Positions 25,060 to 34,307 of a stretch of DNA of 64,000 nt are shown here, piece after piece. The notes beneath the pieces were generated by a model. It was given only the letters and a program-made list of their open reading frames with translations, was not told the origin of the DNA and searched no databases. The translations under genes and the position numbers were made by a program. Location: contig OZ250155.1 in the NCBI GenBank assembly GCA_965237775.1, positions 1 through 64,000 on the forward strand, written 5' to 3'. The stretch is from CATOSP01 sp965237775. GTDB lineage: Bacteria > Chloroflexota > Dehalococcoidia > Lucifugimonadales > UBA3495. Numbering within the stretch: the stretch's first letter is position 1; each line of letters starts with the position of its first letter.

Positions 25060-25727
25060 GGTGCTGGAGCCGGTGGGACGGTAGGCGGTGGAGTTTGCGT
25101 AGCAACCGTCGGGGTCATGGTTGCGGGTATTCCAATCGAAGCGGGAGTAGCAGTAGGCGCAAGCGTTGAAGTCCGCAAAGCGGTAGCCATTGCAGTTGCC
25201 ACCGCCGGTATTGATGCCTCGGCTGTCTCTGTCGGTTTGGCGACCTGCCCTTCTGCAGAGATCTGCGGTGCCCCGCGGGACAACGCTATGCTGCAGTCTT
25301 TAACAACGATGTCAAGAATACCGTCGTCTGTGACCTGCCCCAGCACGCTTACGGTTTGCCCCTGTTGCAGGGATAAAACAGCAGATTCGTCAGTCTTGTC
25401 TACCTTGCAGACAACGTCAACCGTGAAATTACCCGTTTCCAGTTTGACATCATACTTGTTCCCTGCCTCGGTGACTGATCTAATAATACCTGCAATCAAG
25501 GCAATTCTGTCGTTGTATTTGTTAGTCCACGCGACCTCGTTTAGTTCTTTTTCATTTTGTAGCACCTCAGCTGACACGGAGAAGGGAGTCGGGCCTGGTA
25601 TTGGAGTTGGAGAGGCGACCGGACCGCCGTTAGGGACGCCATTGGCAGGTGGAGGCTCGCTGCCGCAGGCAACGAAAGTCAAAGACACGAGGATAAGGAA
25701 GGCGAAGCCAGTACACATCCTGGACAT
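24096..25727 (-). CDS. Lipoprotein with OB-like domain and two tandem DUF4352-like domains
   Basis: 543 residues from MSRMCTGFAFLILVSLTFVA, with the lipobox Cys just after (FVAC); GGGGG lies six bases before the ATG. Residues ~50-165 resemble the tRNA_anti-like OB fold (VSVLGQVTDDGILDIVVKDC). A Thr/Pro/Ala linker of ~75 residues follows. Two almost identical ~135-residue units then begin PPGMTLDNPVAAGDVLQGSD and end with a phenylalanine-rich strand (FYSFE-x-ERRFLS). These look like DUF4352 immunoglobulin-fold units (NRFYMVTVAVSYASGADSLN). Extracytoplasmic, function unknown. The unit duplication is recent, with only a few differences. Confidence 0.8.
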   Translation of the reverse strand: MSRMCTGFAFLILVSLTFVACGSEPPPANGVPNGGPVASPTPIPGPTPFSVSAEVLQNEKELNEVAWTNKYNDRIALIAGIIRSVTEAGNKYDVKLETGNFTVDVVCKVDKTDESAVLSLQQGQTVSVLGQVTDDGILDIVVKDCSIALSRGAPQISAEGQVAKPTETAEASIPAVATAMATALRTSTLAPTATPASIGIPATMTPTVATQTPPPTVPPAPAPTPTSIPPGMTLDNPVAAGDVLQGSDGTEIVVTRILEDAADLVMEANQFNDPPEPGNRFYMVTVAVSYASGADSLNVAESDFSLIGSKRVIYTPFDHSCGVIPGELNAELFPGGKTEGNVCFQIEASDGNFVLIHESFYSFESERRFLSINPQSIGSEANFSPVPLTTPSPENLALPPGMTLDNPVAAGDVLQGSDGTEIVVTRILEDAADLVMEANQFNEPPEPGNRFYMVTVAVSYASGADSLNVAESDYSLIGGKRVVYTPFDHSCGVIPGELDAELFPGGQTEGNVCFQIEASDGNFVLIHEPFYSFEGERRFLSLE

Positions 25728-26154
25728 AGGGAACCCCCTTGCCGGCGTTGGGACAGGGACCACCGCCACAGCGATCCTGCCCTTGCATGAACCTTCAAAG
25801 GGGCAAAGATGCCCCTGGCCAAGAGCTCGGCCTGGTCCATGCTCTGAGAAAGGGGTCCAAGATCGCTGTAGCGGGCGGAATTATACTAGCAATGAGCCAA
25901 GGAGGCCCGCACTTAATGCATCAGCATAGACCCCAATCCACCGAATAACTGAGTGTGGCAGTGGGTTGGAGAGGCGAACTGGACCAAGTTAATTTCTAGA
26001 GAATTCGTGCAGAGTCTAGTGATAGTCCCGTAGCTTCTGCATATGGGCCCAACATCGGTCCCCACGAACGCTTCCTAATCGTTGGACTCCCACCGGATCA
26101 TTAATCTAGCTGGGTCAACCTCGGGCAAATGCAAGTCTACGCCGGCGTATCTGG
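25728..26154. other. Intergenic with dispersed repeat copy 4
   Basis: Contains the promoter side of the lipoprotein gene, a repeat copy at 25927-25945 and no recognisable ORF. Confidence 0.4.
25927..25945 (+). repeat. Dispersed repeat, copy 4
   Basis: TAGACCCCAATCCACCGAA; the downstream part differs from the other copies. Confidence 0.5.
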
Positions 26155-26803
26155 CTACTCGGCGTCTCGGTGCTGAAGCCAGGGATAGCGTTGGTCGATG
26201 TATTGCCACCAAGTGGCAAGCTCCGGATGGGTGTCAATGGGGAAATTACCAAATAAGGCTTCAGTGGACGTACTGATAAATCGGTCAGGTAGTCTCACCA
26301 GACTTTTCCAGACCTCGATACTGGAGTCCCCCAGTTGCTGCAACCCTGGCGAAGTAACCCGATGGAAGTCGCGATTCTTGGCAGGGGCCACGTGTAACAC
26401 TTTTACAAGATCAGTTTCAGATTCGCGCGCCGCCTCCATTTCTTGGGCGAGCAATTGTTGTCTCAGAAACTGGTAGAAGGGCTCATAGAACAAGTCACCG
26501 AAGTCTGTAATGTAGTTCTTGTCCAAAAGGCAGCCTGGGCTATGGTACAAGTCCCGGTAGATGTCCATCCTATTGGTTCCGCTCGGGGCAATTCCCTTCC
26601 AAGAGGGACTATATGACTCAGTGTATTTCCACTCAATCAATATTATCTGGCGGGTTCCGTCCACCAGACGGAACATAACAGCGGCGTCGGCACTCGTGAA
26701 ATTGGCTCCCCTCGTGCGGCGTCCGCTCCGAGAAACCTTCTCTCCGAGATAGTTTTCGAGGCCAATCCATTCGAACGATACGAGTTGGCCTTCAACTTCC
26801 ATC
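26155..26803 (-). pseudogene. C-terminal part of a PGN_0703-like nuclease gene split by IS66
   Basis: About 215 codons beginning EVEGQLVSFEWIGLENYLGE. GANFTSADAAVMFRLVDG followed by ILIEWKYTESY gives an Asp and an E-x-K, as in PD-(D/E)xK nucleases. When the IS66 copy and one 8-bp target repeat are removed, this joins in frame to the part at 28244-28596 (SIEPM-EVEGQ), restoring a ~330-residue protein. It is therefore a recent IS inactivation of an otherwise intact nuclease gene, in a neighbourhood of restriction genes. Confidence 0.7.
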
Positions 26804-28235
26804 GTAACTGTTCAGAGTTGAGGGGATGGATTAGTTAAAACTTGCTTGGGAAGTTCGGTGCGTCGGGTCGTCGGTTATGTTAAATCAGGAGGATGGAGAA
26901 CAAGGTAGACCTGAGGACGGCCAGCCGGGAGGCGCTGTTGGCGGTGATTGCGCGGCAGCAGGCGGTCATCGACGAGTTGCAGCGGCGGATAGCGGCGTTG
27001 GAAGGGGGTCTCAAGGGCAAAGGGCGGCCCGGAATGCCGGGCAACAAACCGGGTGCAAAGTCAGAGCCGGCCGAGAAGAAGGAGCCAAGAAAGCCCCGGC
27101 CCCACGGCTTTAGCCGTCGGCGCACGGTGGCGGCTCACCAGGTGGAACATGTCTTGGACTCCTGTCCGGAGTGTGGCACCGGGTTGGTTGGGGGTTGGCC
27201 GCAGCGGACTCGGGAAGTCATCGATATCCCAGTGGCTCCGGTGGAGGTCACGGAGCACGTTTTCGTGACCCGGGTCTGCCCAGTATGTGAACGGCGCCGG
27301 ACCCCCAAGACGGACTTGGGCGGTGGGGTAATCGGTCGGGGACGGTTGGGAGCCAACTTGGTCTCATTGATCGCTGGCCTGCGGGAAGAGGGCCGGTTGC
27401 CCCTTCGGACCATCCAATGGTATCTGGAGACCGTCCACCAGTTGCGCTTGAGCGTTGGGGGAATCACCCAGGTCCTCCACGGCGTGGCCCGGCAAGCCCA
27501 ACCGGCGGTGGCCGAGGTGCTGGAACTAGTCCGGACCAGCCAGGTGGTGCACGCCGACGAGACCGGCTGGCGCCAGGAGGGGGCCAATGGCTATGTCTGG
27601 ACCTTCTCCACTCCCACTGAGCGGTACTTCCTGCGCCGAGGCCGGAATAAGGAGGTGGTGGACGAGGCGCTGGGGGAGTCCTTCAGCGGGGTGTTGGTCA
27701 GCGATTTCTACGCTGCCTATAACCACTACCCTGGCCTGAAGCAGCGGTGTTGGGCTCATCTGCTCCGGGACATCCATGACCTGAAGGCCCTCTACCCAGC
27801 AGACGCCAAGCTGGCCGGATGGGCGGCGGCAGTGCATGACCTCTACGCCCAGGCCAAGCGGTTCTCCCATCCTCAGGCAAGGAAACGCCGTCAGGCCCAA
27901 CTGGAGTTGGAGCGGAAATTGTTGGCCTGCTGCCGACCCTTCCTTGATGACCCAGGGGCAGTCCAGGCCAAGCTCTGCCGGCGCATCCAGCGCTTCATCA
28001 AGGAGTTGTTCGTATTCGTAGCCGAACCGGCCGTCCCCTCGGAGAACAACGCCGCCGAGAGGAGCCTTCGTCACCTGGTGACCAGCCGCAAGATCAGCGG
28101 CGGCACCCGCTCAACCCAGGGCACCAACACCAAGATGGCTCTCGCTTCCCTCTTCGGTACCTGGCGCGCCCGAGGATTGAATCCCCTCACCGCATGCCGC
28201 CAGTTGCTCACTTCCCCTCAACTCTGAACACTTAC
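26804..28235 (+). mobile_element. IS66-family insertion sequence (single-ORF type)
   Basis: 1432 bp. Ends are inverted repeats (GTAACTGTTCAGAGTTGAGG left; reversed right end GTAAGTGTTCAGAGTTGAGG). Perfect 8-bp target duplication CTTCCATC at 26796-26803 and 28236-28243, the size expected for IS66. Confidence 0.95.
26893..28227 (+). CDS. tnpC: IS66 transposase (TnpC-like)
   Basis: 444 residues. An N-terminal coiled coil (VIARQQAVIDELQRRIAALE) leads into a basic linker and a zinc-finger-like region (CPECG, CPVCERR). The DDE domain has VVHADETGWRQEGANGYVW (Asp), GVLVSDFYAAYNHYPGLKQR (Asp) and ENNAAERSLRHLVTSRKISG (Glu). No TnpA/TnpB accessory ORFs are present, so it is the short ISBst12-like form. 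It looks intact and probably functional. Confidence 0.95.
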   Translation: MENKVDLRTASREALLAVIARQQAVIDELQRRIAALEGGLKGKGRPGMPGNKPGAKSEPAEKKEPRKPRPHGFSRRRTVAAHQVEHVLDSCPECGTGLVGGWPQRTREVIDIPVAPVEVTEHVFVTRVCPVCERRRTPKTDLGGGVIGRGRLGANLVSLIAGLREEGRLPLRTIQWYLETVHQLRLSVGGITQVLHGVARQAQPAVAEVLELVRTSQVVHADETGWRQEGANGYVWTFSTPTERYFLRRGRNKEVVDEALGESFSGVLVSDFYAAYNHYPGLKQRCWAHLLRDIHDLKALYPADAKLAGWAAAVHDLYAQAKRFSHPQARKRRQAQLELERKLLACCRPFLDDPGAVQAKLCRRIQRFIKELFVFVAEPAVPSENNAAERSLRHLVTSRKISGGTRSTQGTNTKMALASLFGTWRARGLNPLTACRQLLTSPQL

Positions 28236-28596
28236 CTTCCATCGGCTCAATCGACTGGATGTCAGGAAAGAACGGACGTAGCAATGTACAAAGAGCTTCT
28301 GGTTTATCTGCGAATGGGAATAGGAAGTTGACGCATTGTACCTGTGAACTGCAAAGATGATTGCTCGGCTTGGCGGCTATTCCGTCGTGCCATTTGATTT
28401 TATTCTGCTCGAAATAGACTAACGCCTCAGCACGAATTTCGCTGAATAAGTTTTCCTCGGCACAGTCAACGGGTAAGCAGAATGGGCGGAACTTGCCTCG
28501 GTATAGTCCTTCCGCCCTCGCGGCTTCTGCGAAGTAATCCGAAGCTTCCCTAAACAGGGATTGATGTCGTTTTTCTTGCTCTAAGTATCTTCCCAT
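28236..28596 (-). pseudogene. N-terminal part of the IS66-split nuclease gene
   Basis: MGRYLEQEKRHQSLFREASD up to PFFPDIQSIEPM (about 118 codons), including FRPFCLPVDCAEENLFSEIR, which fits PGN_0703-like restriction-related proteins. Beyond the IS end the frame reads into IS66 antisense. See 26155-26803 for the other part. Confidence 0.7.
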
Positions 28597-29137
28597 TCCT
28601 TCTGCAGCCTCCTCGAAATAGCTCCTGCCTCAATCTCTGTATCAAGCTCAAAAGGAGTTTTGCCGTTCAATCCGCTGGTTCTGCCAATGCAGCATTCTTG
28701 CTGGGGCTGGGTTCTCCAAGGCGATGGTGTCTTTCTCCATTATGACATGTCCGCCAGGACTCAACCCTATCCACTCCATTCTCCAACCACAGAAATCAGT
28801 TCTTGTTCAGGCATTCCTGGAGAAACCTGCCGGCGAAAACCTCGGTGAAGGCGTTGATCCTGGGGGTCCCATGCCGACTGAAGTCCAGCTCCACGAAATG
28901 CTCAAGCCTACCTGGGCAAGCGGCTGACCGGGTTTATTCCCTATACTTGAAAAGGGAGCCGGATTCGTTGGCTGTATGGACCGGCTAGCTTTTTCCAGCA
29001 ACCTCAGTTTCAGAGTTGAAGCCTCTCAAAAAAGAACCTTGACACCGCTCCAGGCAAAACTCAGAATCGCAAGGCATGAGTTATCGCCTCGCCAATGGGG
29101 ATATAGCCGATCTCCCAGTATGAATAGCAGGAGCATC
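28597..29137. other. Intergenic between divergent genes of the restriction cluster
   Basis: No ORF with a family match. The first 48 codons of an upstream-extended DUF262 frame lie here but look non-coding. It presumably holds promoters for both directions. Confidence 0.4.
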
Positions 29138-31066
29138 ATGGACAACGTTGTTTCCTTAGACGACCTGTTCCACAAGAGGCTGTTCCGGGTACCCGACTAT
29201 CAGCGTGGCTACTCTTGGGAACAACGGCAAGTCCGAGAGTTCCTTGAAGACCTGGAGCTGCTTACATTTGGTCGTTACCATTACACAGGCACGGTTGTTC
29301 TCCACGAATCGCGTCCAGAAGACCAACGAATGGATAAAGATGGGAACGTTTATCTCCCCGTTGACATCGTTGATGGACAGCAGCGACTGACAACCATCGT
29401 CTTACTACTGGATGGGGTCCGCAGGTCGTTGGCTTCATTATCCGATTCGGCTCAAGGTCTCTCTCAAGGGATCTTAAGAAACTTCATCTCCACTGATGAG
29501 ATGAACGGACAACGCCTGTTTAAGCTGTCTCTCAATGCGGACACAGACCATTTCTTTAAGGAGAGCATCCTCGCTGAACAGCCGGGCGTGGAGGGGCCAC
29601 AGATCACTTCTGAGCGTAGACTAGCAGAGGCGAAGCAACAGATAGCCGACTATCTTTCGACGAACGTCCATCCACAGGAATGCGCCGGAGAAGAGTGGCT
29701 GCGGACTCTGTATGCGAAGCTCGCCACTCAACTCCGTTTCACTCTGTATCAGGTAGGAGATGAGGCCGAGGTTGGGGTCATTTTCGAAGTAATGAACGAC
29801 CGAGGCAAGCCATTGACTGACTTGGAGAAGGTCAAGAATTATCTCCTTCACGTCTCCACATCGCTCGCCATTCCCAACGATCTCGCCAAGTCAGTCAATG
29901 GGGCTTGGGCAGAGATTCTCCGCCAGCTGATGTCTGCCCATCTCGTTTCAAGTGATGACGAAGACCAACTGCTACGGGCGCATTGGCTGACGCACTACAA
30001 CCCTCAGTCCAGGCAATGGGAGCGTAGCAGGAGCATAAAACGGAAGTTCGACCTTCGCGAGTTCAAAGACCGGCATGAAGAACTCCTAAGCCACTTGCAC
30101 ACTTACGCCGAAGGTCTCAGGGCCTCATGCATTAGTTTCTGCGACGCTTATCAGCCAAACAGACCCGACGCTTTTGCATCGTTCAAGGCGAATCCCAAGG
30201 TCAGGTCACAGGTAGTTGATTGGAGCGCCAAACTGAGAAGAACTGGATTCGTTGCCACGTTTCTTCCCTTGCTTATGGCGGTGAGGCTGGGTTGGCCAAA
30301 CGACCCTACTAAATACCTCGAAGTCCTGAAACTGTGTGAGGCTTTTGCTTTCCGGGTGTATCGATGGAATGAATATAGGTCCAACGCTGGACAAGCACGA
30401 CTGTTCCGCCTTGGCTATGACTTGGCGACGAAAAACCAGACGTTTGGCGATACGGTTGAGGCATTGAAGGCTGAGCTTGCTTACTGGTGCAGCGTCGATG
30501 ACTTCGAAGACGAAACTACTCCGGACAGCACCTTCAATTGGTATCGTTGGGCCGGACTGCGCTACTTCTTATATGAGTATGAAGTCGCCCTAGCGTCAGA
30601 ACAAGGCGCTTCCCCTATTGCGACATGGGATGAAATTTGGAATCGAGACCTTCAGGACACCATCGAACATGTTCTACCTCAAACGATTAGCGATCGGCCA
30701 TATTGGGAAGGCAGGTTCACGACACAAGAACACCAACGATACGTTCACGACCTGGGGAATCTATCCCTTACAAAGCACAACTCGACCTACCAGAATAAAC
30801 CGTTTCCTGAAAAGAAAGGCGCAGTCGACGCCGCCGGCCACTGCTATGCAAAGTCTCCCCTGTATTTGGAGAGGGAGTTGACACAATGGTATGACTGGGA
30901 TGCCGACACGATCGACGAACGCCGGCTTAAACTGTTGGAATGGGGGAAGAAAAGGTGGGCAGTCGATGCGAGTGACCCGCAATATGAAGGCCGTGCACAA
31001 GATTTGATAGACAACGAGCTTGACGAAGATGATGGACTTTTCGGCGATCACGACATCGTGGAATAG
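29138..31066 (+). CDS. GmrSD-type restriction protein (DUF262-DUF1524)
   Basis: About 642 residues from MDNVVSLDDLFHKRLFRVPD; the ATG has AGGAG four bases upstream, better than upstream starts. The N-terminal DUF262 domain holds PDYQRGYSWEQRQVREFLED and LPVDIVDGQQRLTTI, the nucleotide-binding DGQQR motif. The C-terminal DUF1524 domain holds the His-Asn-His-like nuclease: DTIEHVLPQ then DLGNLSLTKHNSTYQNKPF. Homologues (GmrSD, BrxU-like) cleave modified phage DNA in an NTP-dependent way. It heads a cluster with a type II modification-restriction pair. It is large and apparently intact. Confidence 0.9.
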   Translation: MDNVVSLDDLFHKRLFRVPDYQRGYSWEQRQVREFLEDLELLTFGRYHYTGTVVLHESRPEDQRMDKDGNVYLPVDIVDGQQRLTTIVLLLDGVRRSLASLSDSAQGLSQGILRNFISTDEMNGQRLFKLSLNADTDHFFKESILAEQPGVEGPQITSERRLAEAKQQIADYLSTNVHPQECAGEEWLRTLYAKLATQLRFTLYQVGDEAEVGVIFEVMNDRGKPLTDLEKVKNYLLHVSTSLAIPNDLAKSVNGAWAEILRQLMSAHLVSSDDEDQLLRAHWLTHYNPQSRQWERSRSIKRKFDLREFKDRHEELLSHLHTYAEGLRASCISFCDAYQPNRPDAFASFKANPKVRSQVVDWSAKLRRTGFVATFLPLLMAVRLGWPNDPTKYLEVLKLCEAFAFRVYRWNEYRSNAGQARLFRLGYDLATKNQTFGDTVEALKAELAYWCSVDDFEDETTPDSTFNWYRWAGLRYFLYEYEVALASEQGASPIATWDEIWNRDLQDTIEHVLPQTISDRPYWEGRFTTQEHQRYVHDLGNLSLTKHNSTYQNKPFPEKKGAVDAAGHCYAKSPLYLERELTQWYDWDADTIDERRLKLLEWGKKRWAVDASDPQYEGRAQDLIDNELDEDDGLFGDHDIVE

Positions 31067-31177
31067 TGAACAAAGCCCGGCGCGATGCTATTGTCTCCGC
31101 ACACCTAATAATTGACCATCATTGTAAGCTGGCCCGAGGCGAACTAAGGTAGGAACAAAACGTAGGAGAGGAGCGCG

Positions 31178-31387
31178 ATGACCATAGGACAACGGCTGCA
31201 GATGCAGACCCGGTCGATTCCCTCAGCTATAGCGTCTCCTAGTTACCACCATAGGGTAGCCGCCCTCGCTTCAAACCCACGCGCACGCAACCAGCGTTGC
31301 CATACGGTGGCCAGCGCATTGGACACCATCGAGCTTAGCTATCCATCACAGGCGCGCAAACTTCCCGTCAATTCAACTGCCGGTTAA
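31178..31387 (+). CDS. Possible small ORF in the restriction operon
   Basis: 69 residues with a strong ribosome site (GGAGAGGAGCGCG before ATG), which is why it is listed. The sequence (MTIGQRLQMQTRSIPSAIAS, later HTVASALDTIELSYPSQARK) matches nothing recognised and has no HTH, so it is not an obvious controller protein. It ends 25 bp before the methyltransferase gene. Confidence 0.3.
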   Translation: MTIGQRLQMQTRSIPSAIASPSYHHRVAALASNPRARNQRCHTVASALDTIELSYPSQARKLPVNSTAG

Positions 31388-31412
31388 TCAAAGTCATCCA
31401 CGAAGGACAATT

Positions 31413-32408
31413 ATGAGCATGCGTGCCCCACGAAATAGGACTTTGAGATGCACAATAGAGGAAGCCACTGCGCTGTCCACCCATCTCCTCCAATTATCGC
31501 AGCCGGCGACAATTGGGTTGCTCAAAGGCCGCGTCATCAATCAAGACTTTCAGCTTGCCCGTCCCTTTCTCCCAGACGCTTTCGTGGACCTGTTGATTCT
31601 TGATCCACCCTACAATCTGACAAAAGATTTCAATGGAAATGTGTTTCGAGCCCAAGACGCAGAAGCTTATGCCTCCTGGTTTGACGAACTCCTGTCATTT
31701 ACAGTTCCGCTACTGCGTCACACGGCGACAGTTTACGTTTGCAGCGATTGGCAATCTTCGACGCTGATTTATCCCATTCTAAACAGACATTTGCGAGTTA
31801 GGAACCGAATCACATGGGAGCGGGAAAAAGGACGAGGAGCGAAGGCCAATTGGAAAAACAACACCGAGGATATTTGGTTTTGTACCGTCGGGGAGGAGTA
31901 TACCTTCAACGTTGATTCTGTGAAGCTAAAGAGGCGGGTCCTTGCGCCATATCGTCGAGAGGACGGGAAACCAAAGGATTGGAATGAGACCAACTTCGGG
32001 AAGTACAGACTCACACACCCATCTAACCTGTGGTCCGACATAACAATTCCCTTCTGGTCCATGCCTGAAAATACCGATCACCCCACGCAAAAGCCAGAAA
32101 AACTATTCGCCAAGTTAGTTCTTGCAAGTTCCAATCGTGAAGATTTCGTATTTGATCCATTTTTGGGGAGCGGAACAACAGCCGTGGTTGCTAAGAAGCT
32201 CCAACGAAATTACTGTGGCGTAGAACTAAACCGGGAGTATTCCTGCTGGGCCCTGAAGCGCCTAGAAAAAGCGGAGACTGACCCAAGCATTCAAGGATAT
32301 CGGGATGGTGTATTTTGGGAGAGAAATAGCCTGAAGGACCAAAGGCCCTCTAGAGCAGAAATGTCGATGGAACCCATGATGGAGTTCTTTGATGGCCGAT
32401 CCTCTTGA
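31413..32408 (+). CDS. Type II DNA adenine (N6) or N4-cytosine methyltransferase, beta class
   Basis: 331 residues. Catalytic motif IV DPPYNL lies near residue 67 and the AdoMet motif FDPFLGSGTTAVVAKKL near residue 249. This IV-before-I order marks a beta-class amino methyltransferase, and DPPY is typical of N6-adenine or N4-cytosine methylation. Motif X-like NYCGVELNREYSCWALKRL closes the fold. TWEREKGRGAKANWKNNTED is typical of site-specific type II enzymes. Its 3' end overlaps the next gene by 17 bases, as in restriction-modification pairs. The recognition site cannot be read from sequence. Confidence 0.92.
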   Translation: MSMRAPRNRTLRCTIEEATALSTHLLQLSQPATIGLLKGRVINQDFQLARPFLPDAFVDLLILDPPYNLTKDFNGNVFRAQDAEAYASWFDELLSFTVPLLRHTATVYVCSDWQSSTLIYPILNRHLRVRNRITWEREKGRGAKANWKNNTEDIWFCTVGEEYTFNVDSVKLKRRVLAPYRREDGKPKDWNETNFGKYRLTHPSNLWSDITIPFWSMPENTDHPTQKPEKLFAKLVLASSNREDFVFDPFLGSGTTAVVAKKLQRNYCGVELNREYSCWALKRLEKAETDPSIQGYRDGVFWERNSLKDQRPSRAEMSMEPMMEFFDGRSS

Positions 32409-33549
32409 GTCTCTCCTCGAAGTCATCCATAGGAACGATGGGATAAATGATAAGGATCTTTTGACACAACTCGTTTCTGAGGAGTTTCGCCTGATCAGAG
32501 ATCGGTCTGTCTTTTATTGTCGTGAATACGCGATTCGCTTCAGTTCGTCAGTTCGTCCTAATTTCGGGAATACCGTTCTCTCGTTATCTAATCTGCGTAA
32601 GTATGACGATCGTCCTTTTATCGTCTGTCTCGTCACTCCCGACAGAAACTTCTGTTTCATTGCGAACACGATCTTCTTGAAAAAAATAAGCCACAGCTCA
32701 CATGAGCTCAGAGAGAACAATATCAGGGGAAGTTTCAATGGCTCCGATATCGTCAGAGCTTTTGAAGGAACCCCGAATTCCAGAGAGAACATCAGGCGAC
32801 TGTATGACATCCATGCTGAAATCGGTTTCGAAGGCAACTTAGCGCGACTCGTGGAGGCGACGAACAACATCTCTCCATCTGGGAGCAAGTTCTTCGTGGG
32901 CGATGGCGCACGTCGGACTATACTTGAGGCTCCGGACAGAGCCATTCGTTTCGTCGCGTCTTCCGAAGCGTACACATTAAAATCGGAACTCGACGACAAA
33001 GTCGAGAAATTCAAAAATGAGATTCTTTTGGCAGCCCTCATTGACAACGTTAATGTTCGTGGACGTGTAATAGAGTACCTGATTGCTGGAGAAGACGAGG
33101 CGCTTCGTCAAAGTCTTATTTCCGCTCTGACATCAGACATTCCTGGCCTCCCTCAGTTCAGAACGGATAACAGCTTGGGGGACTACCGAAGAGATTTCAA
33201 CCTCTTTGACACGGAAACTGACGTCAAAACGAAGATAATGATCCTGAGCTCCAACCCCAAGGCATACAACTTGGACAAAATGCTGGAATTTCTTGCAAAT
33301 TCCAGGTCCGTATTTATGCTCTATTTTGTTGGCATCCACCCTGGCAAGATCGTAAACACTGTCCTGGTATCCATGTTCCAGAGAGATCTGCTCAAGGCGA
33401 CGATCCTCTTGAGACACTGGGCTGGACGAAACTCGCGAGGTGTATCCCAATTTGAAGGGAAAGCGATAAACGAGCTTATCGAGAATCCTGATTCACAAAT
33501 TGACGATCAGGTTGCTCAAGAGTTTCTGGGCCGAGTTATCGCTCTGTGA
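32392..33549 (+). CDS. Probable cognate type II restriction endonuclease
   Basis: About 385 residues from MADPLESLLEVIHRNDGIND (ATG at 32392; an upstream TTG is less likely). GDYRRDFNLFDTETDVKTKI near residue 285 fits a PD-(D/E)xK core with D-V-K-T-K as the D/E-x-K element. The rest is not recognised. Coupling to the methyltransferase by overlapping frames, same strand and no further gene makes the restriction role likely. No vsr or controller gene was found. Both genes are less GC-rich than the window average, consistent with transfer. Confidence 0.75.
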   Translation: MADPLESLLEVIHRNDGINDKDLLTQLVSEEFRLIRDRSVFYCREYAIRFSSSVRPNFGNTVLSLSNLRKYDDRPFIVCLVTPDRNFCFIANTIFLKKISHSSHELRENNIRGSFNGSDIVRAFEGTPNSRENIRRLYDIHAEIGFEGNLARLVEATNNISPSGSKFFVGDGARRTILEAPDRAIRFVASSEAYTLKSELDDKVEKFKNEILLAALIDNVNVRGRVIEYLIAGEDEALRQSLISALTSDIPGLPQFRTDNSLGDYRRDFNLFDTETDVKTKIMILSSNPKAYNLDKMLEFLANSRSVFMLYFVGIHPGKIVNTVLVSMFQRDLLKATILLRHWAGRNSRGVSQFEGKAINELIENPDSQIDDQVAQEFLGRVIAL

Positions 33550-33830
33550 GACATTGGAAGGCTGCCAGGGAACAGCAACAGACCACCGAGCAAGTATTGA
33601 TCCCGTTGAGTCGTCTAAAGCTCTGCTCCTCGCCCCACCGAAAAAATTGGCCTGTGGCCTTCGCCACTAGCTGTCCCTATTCGGTCCTAGCTACATCGGA
33701 ATCGACCGCCCACGAGAGAGGTGCTCTTTGCGTAGACTGGGGGACTAGAGACCCGGGTGGAGTGTACGTGTCGTTGCATACAACTTACGCTGCATCAAGG
33801 CCCACCAGAGTACCAGATATCCCAAACGAA

Positions 33831-33957
33831 AAGCCCCTGCTCGCAAGGCAGAGGCTCGGGAACCTCATCAATCGGGTGTAGCCGTAAAGACGGCCGCTTA
33901 CACCGCCACCGGGAACCTGATGAGAAAAGTTCTTGATTTTATCCAGTTTGGTGGGCC
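33831..33957 (+). repeat. Recombination-arm repeat B (related to 11540-11657)
   Basis: Same order as arm A: an imperfect hairpin (AGCCCCTGC with GCAGAGGCT), a TTACACCGCC box, AACCTGAT, and an exact 28-base block at 33928-33955. Confidence 0.65.
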
Positions 33958-33967
33958 TGACTGGACG
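33942..33967 (+). repeat. att-like repeat, partner of 16604-16629
   Basis: 24 of 26 bases identical to the copy in the serine recombinase 3' end, same orientation. Candidate attR. Confidence 0.6.
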
Positions 33968-34307
33968 GTAGGTGGTACCATCTTCGAGATGTGGCTGGGC
34001 CGCCTTTGAGCCCACCGAGGCCCTCTATCCAAAATTATGAGGGTGCGATGTTGGCCTCTGCAATATCACTGCGCCCCGGCCGAGTTCTTGGTCCTCCAAT
34101 CGACAGAAAGAGGTACGGTTGTCATGGGCAGTAGATTTGGATGCAACTGGATAAAAGATTCTAGCTGACCGACAAATGGCTGTGCCACCACAGCTTTAAT
34201 CATCGGTTCGAACTCCGAGACTCTACCAGCCGACACAAGCTCATTATCAGGAAGGGTCGGCTTGGTCATACCTTGGCAGACGAAGCGTCCAAACCACCTT
34301 CTAAGCT

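Noticed and set aside
33546..33881. 111-codon ORF after the endonuclease gene
   Set aside because: No ribosome site or protein-like pattern; it runs through a hairpin and the arm repeat.
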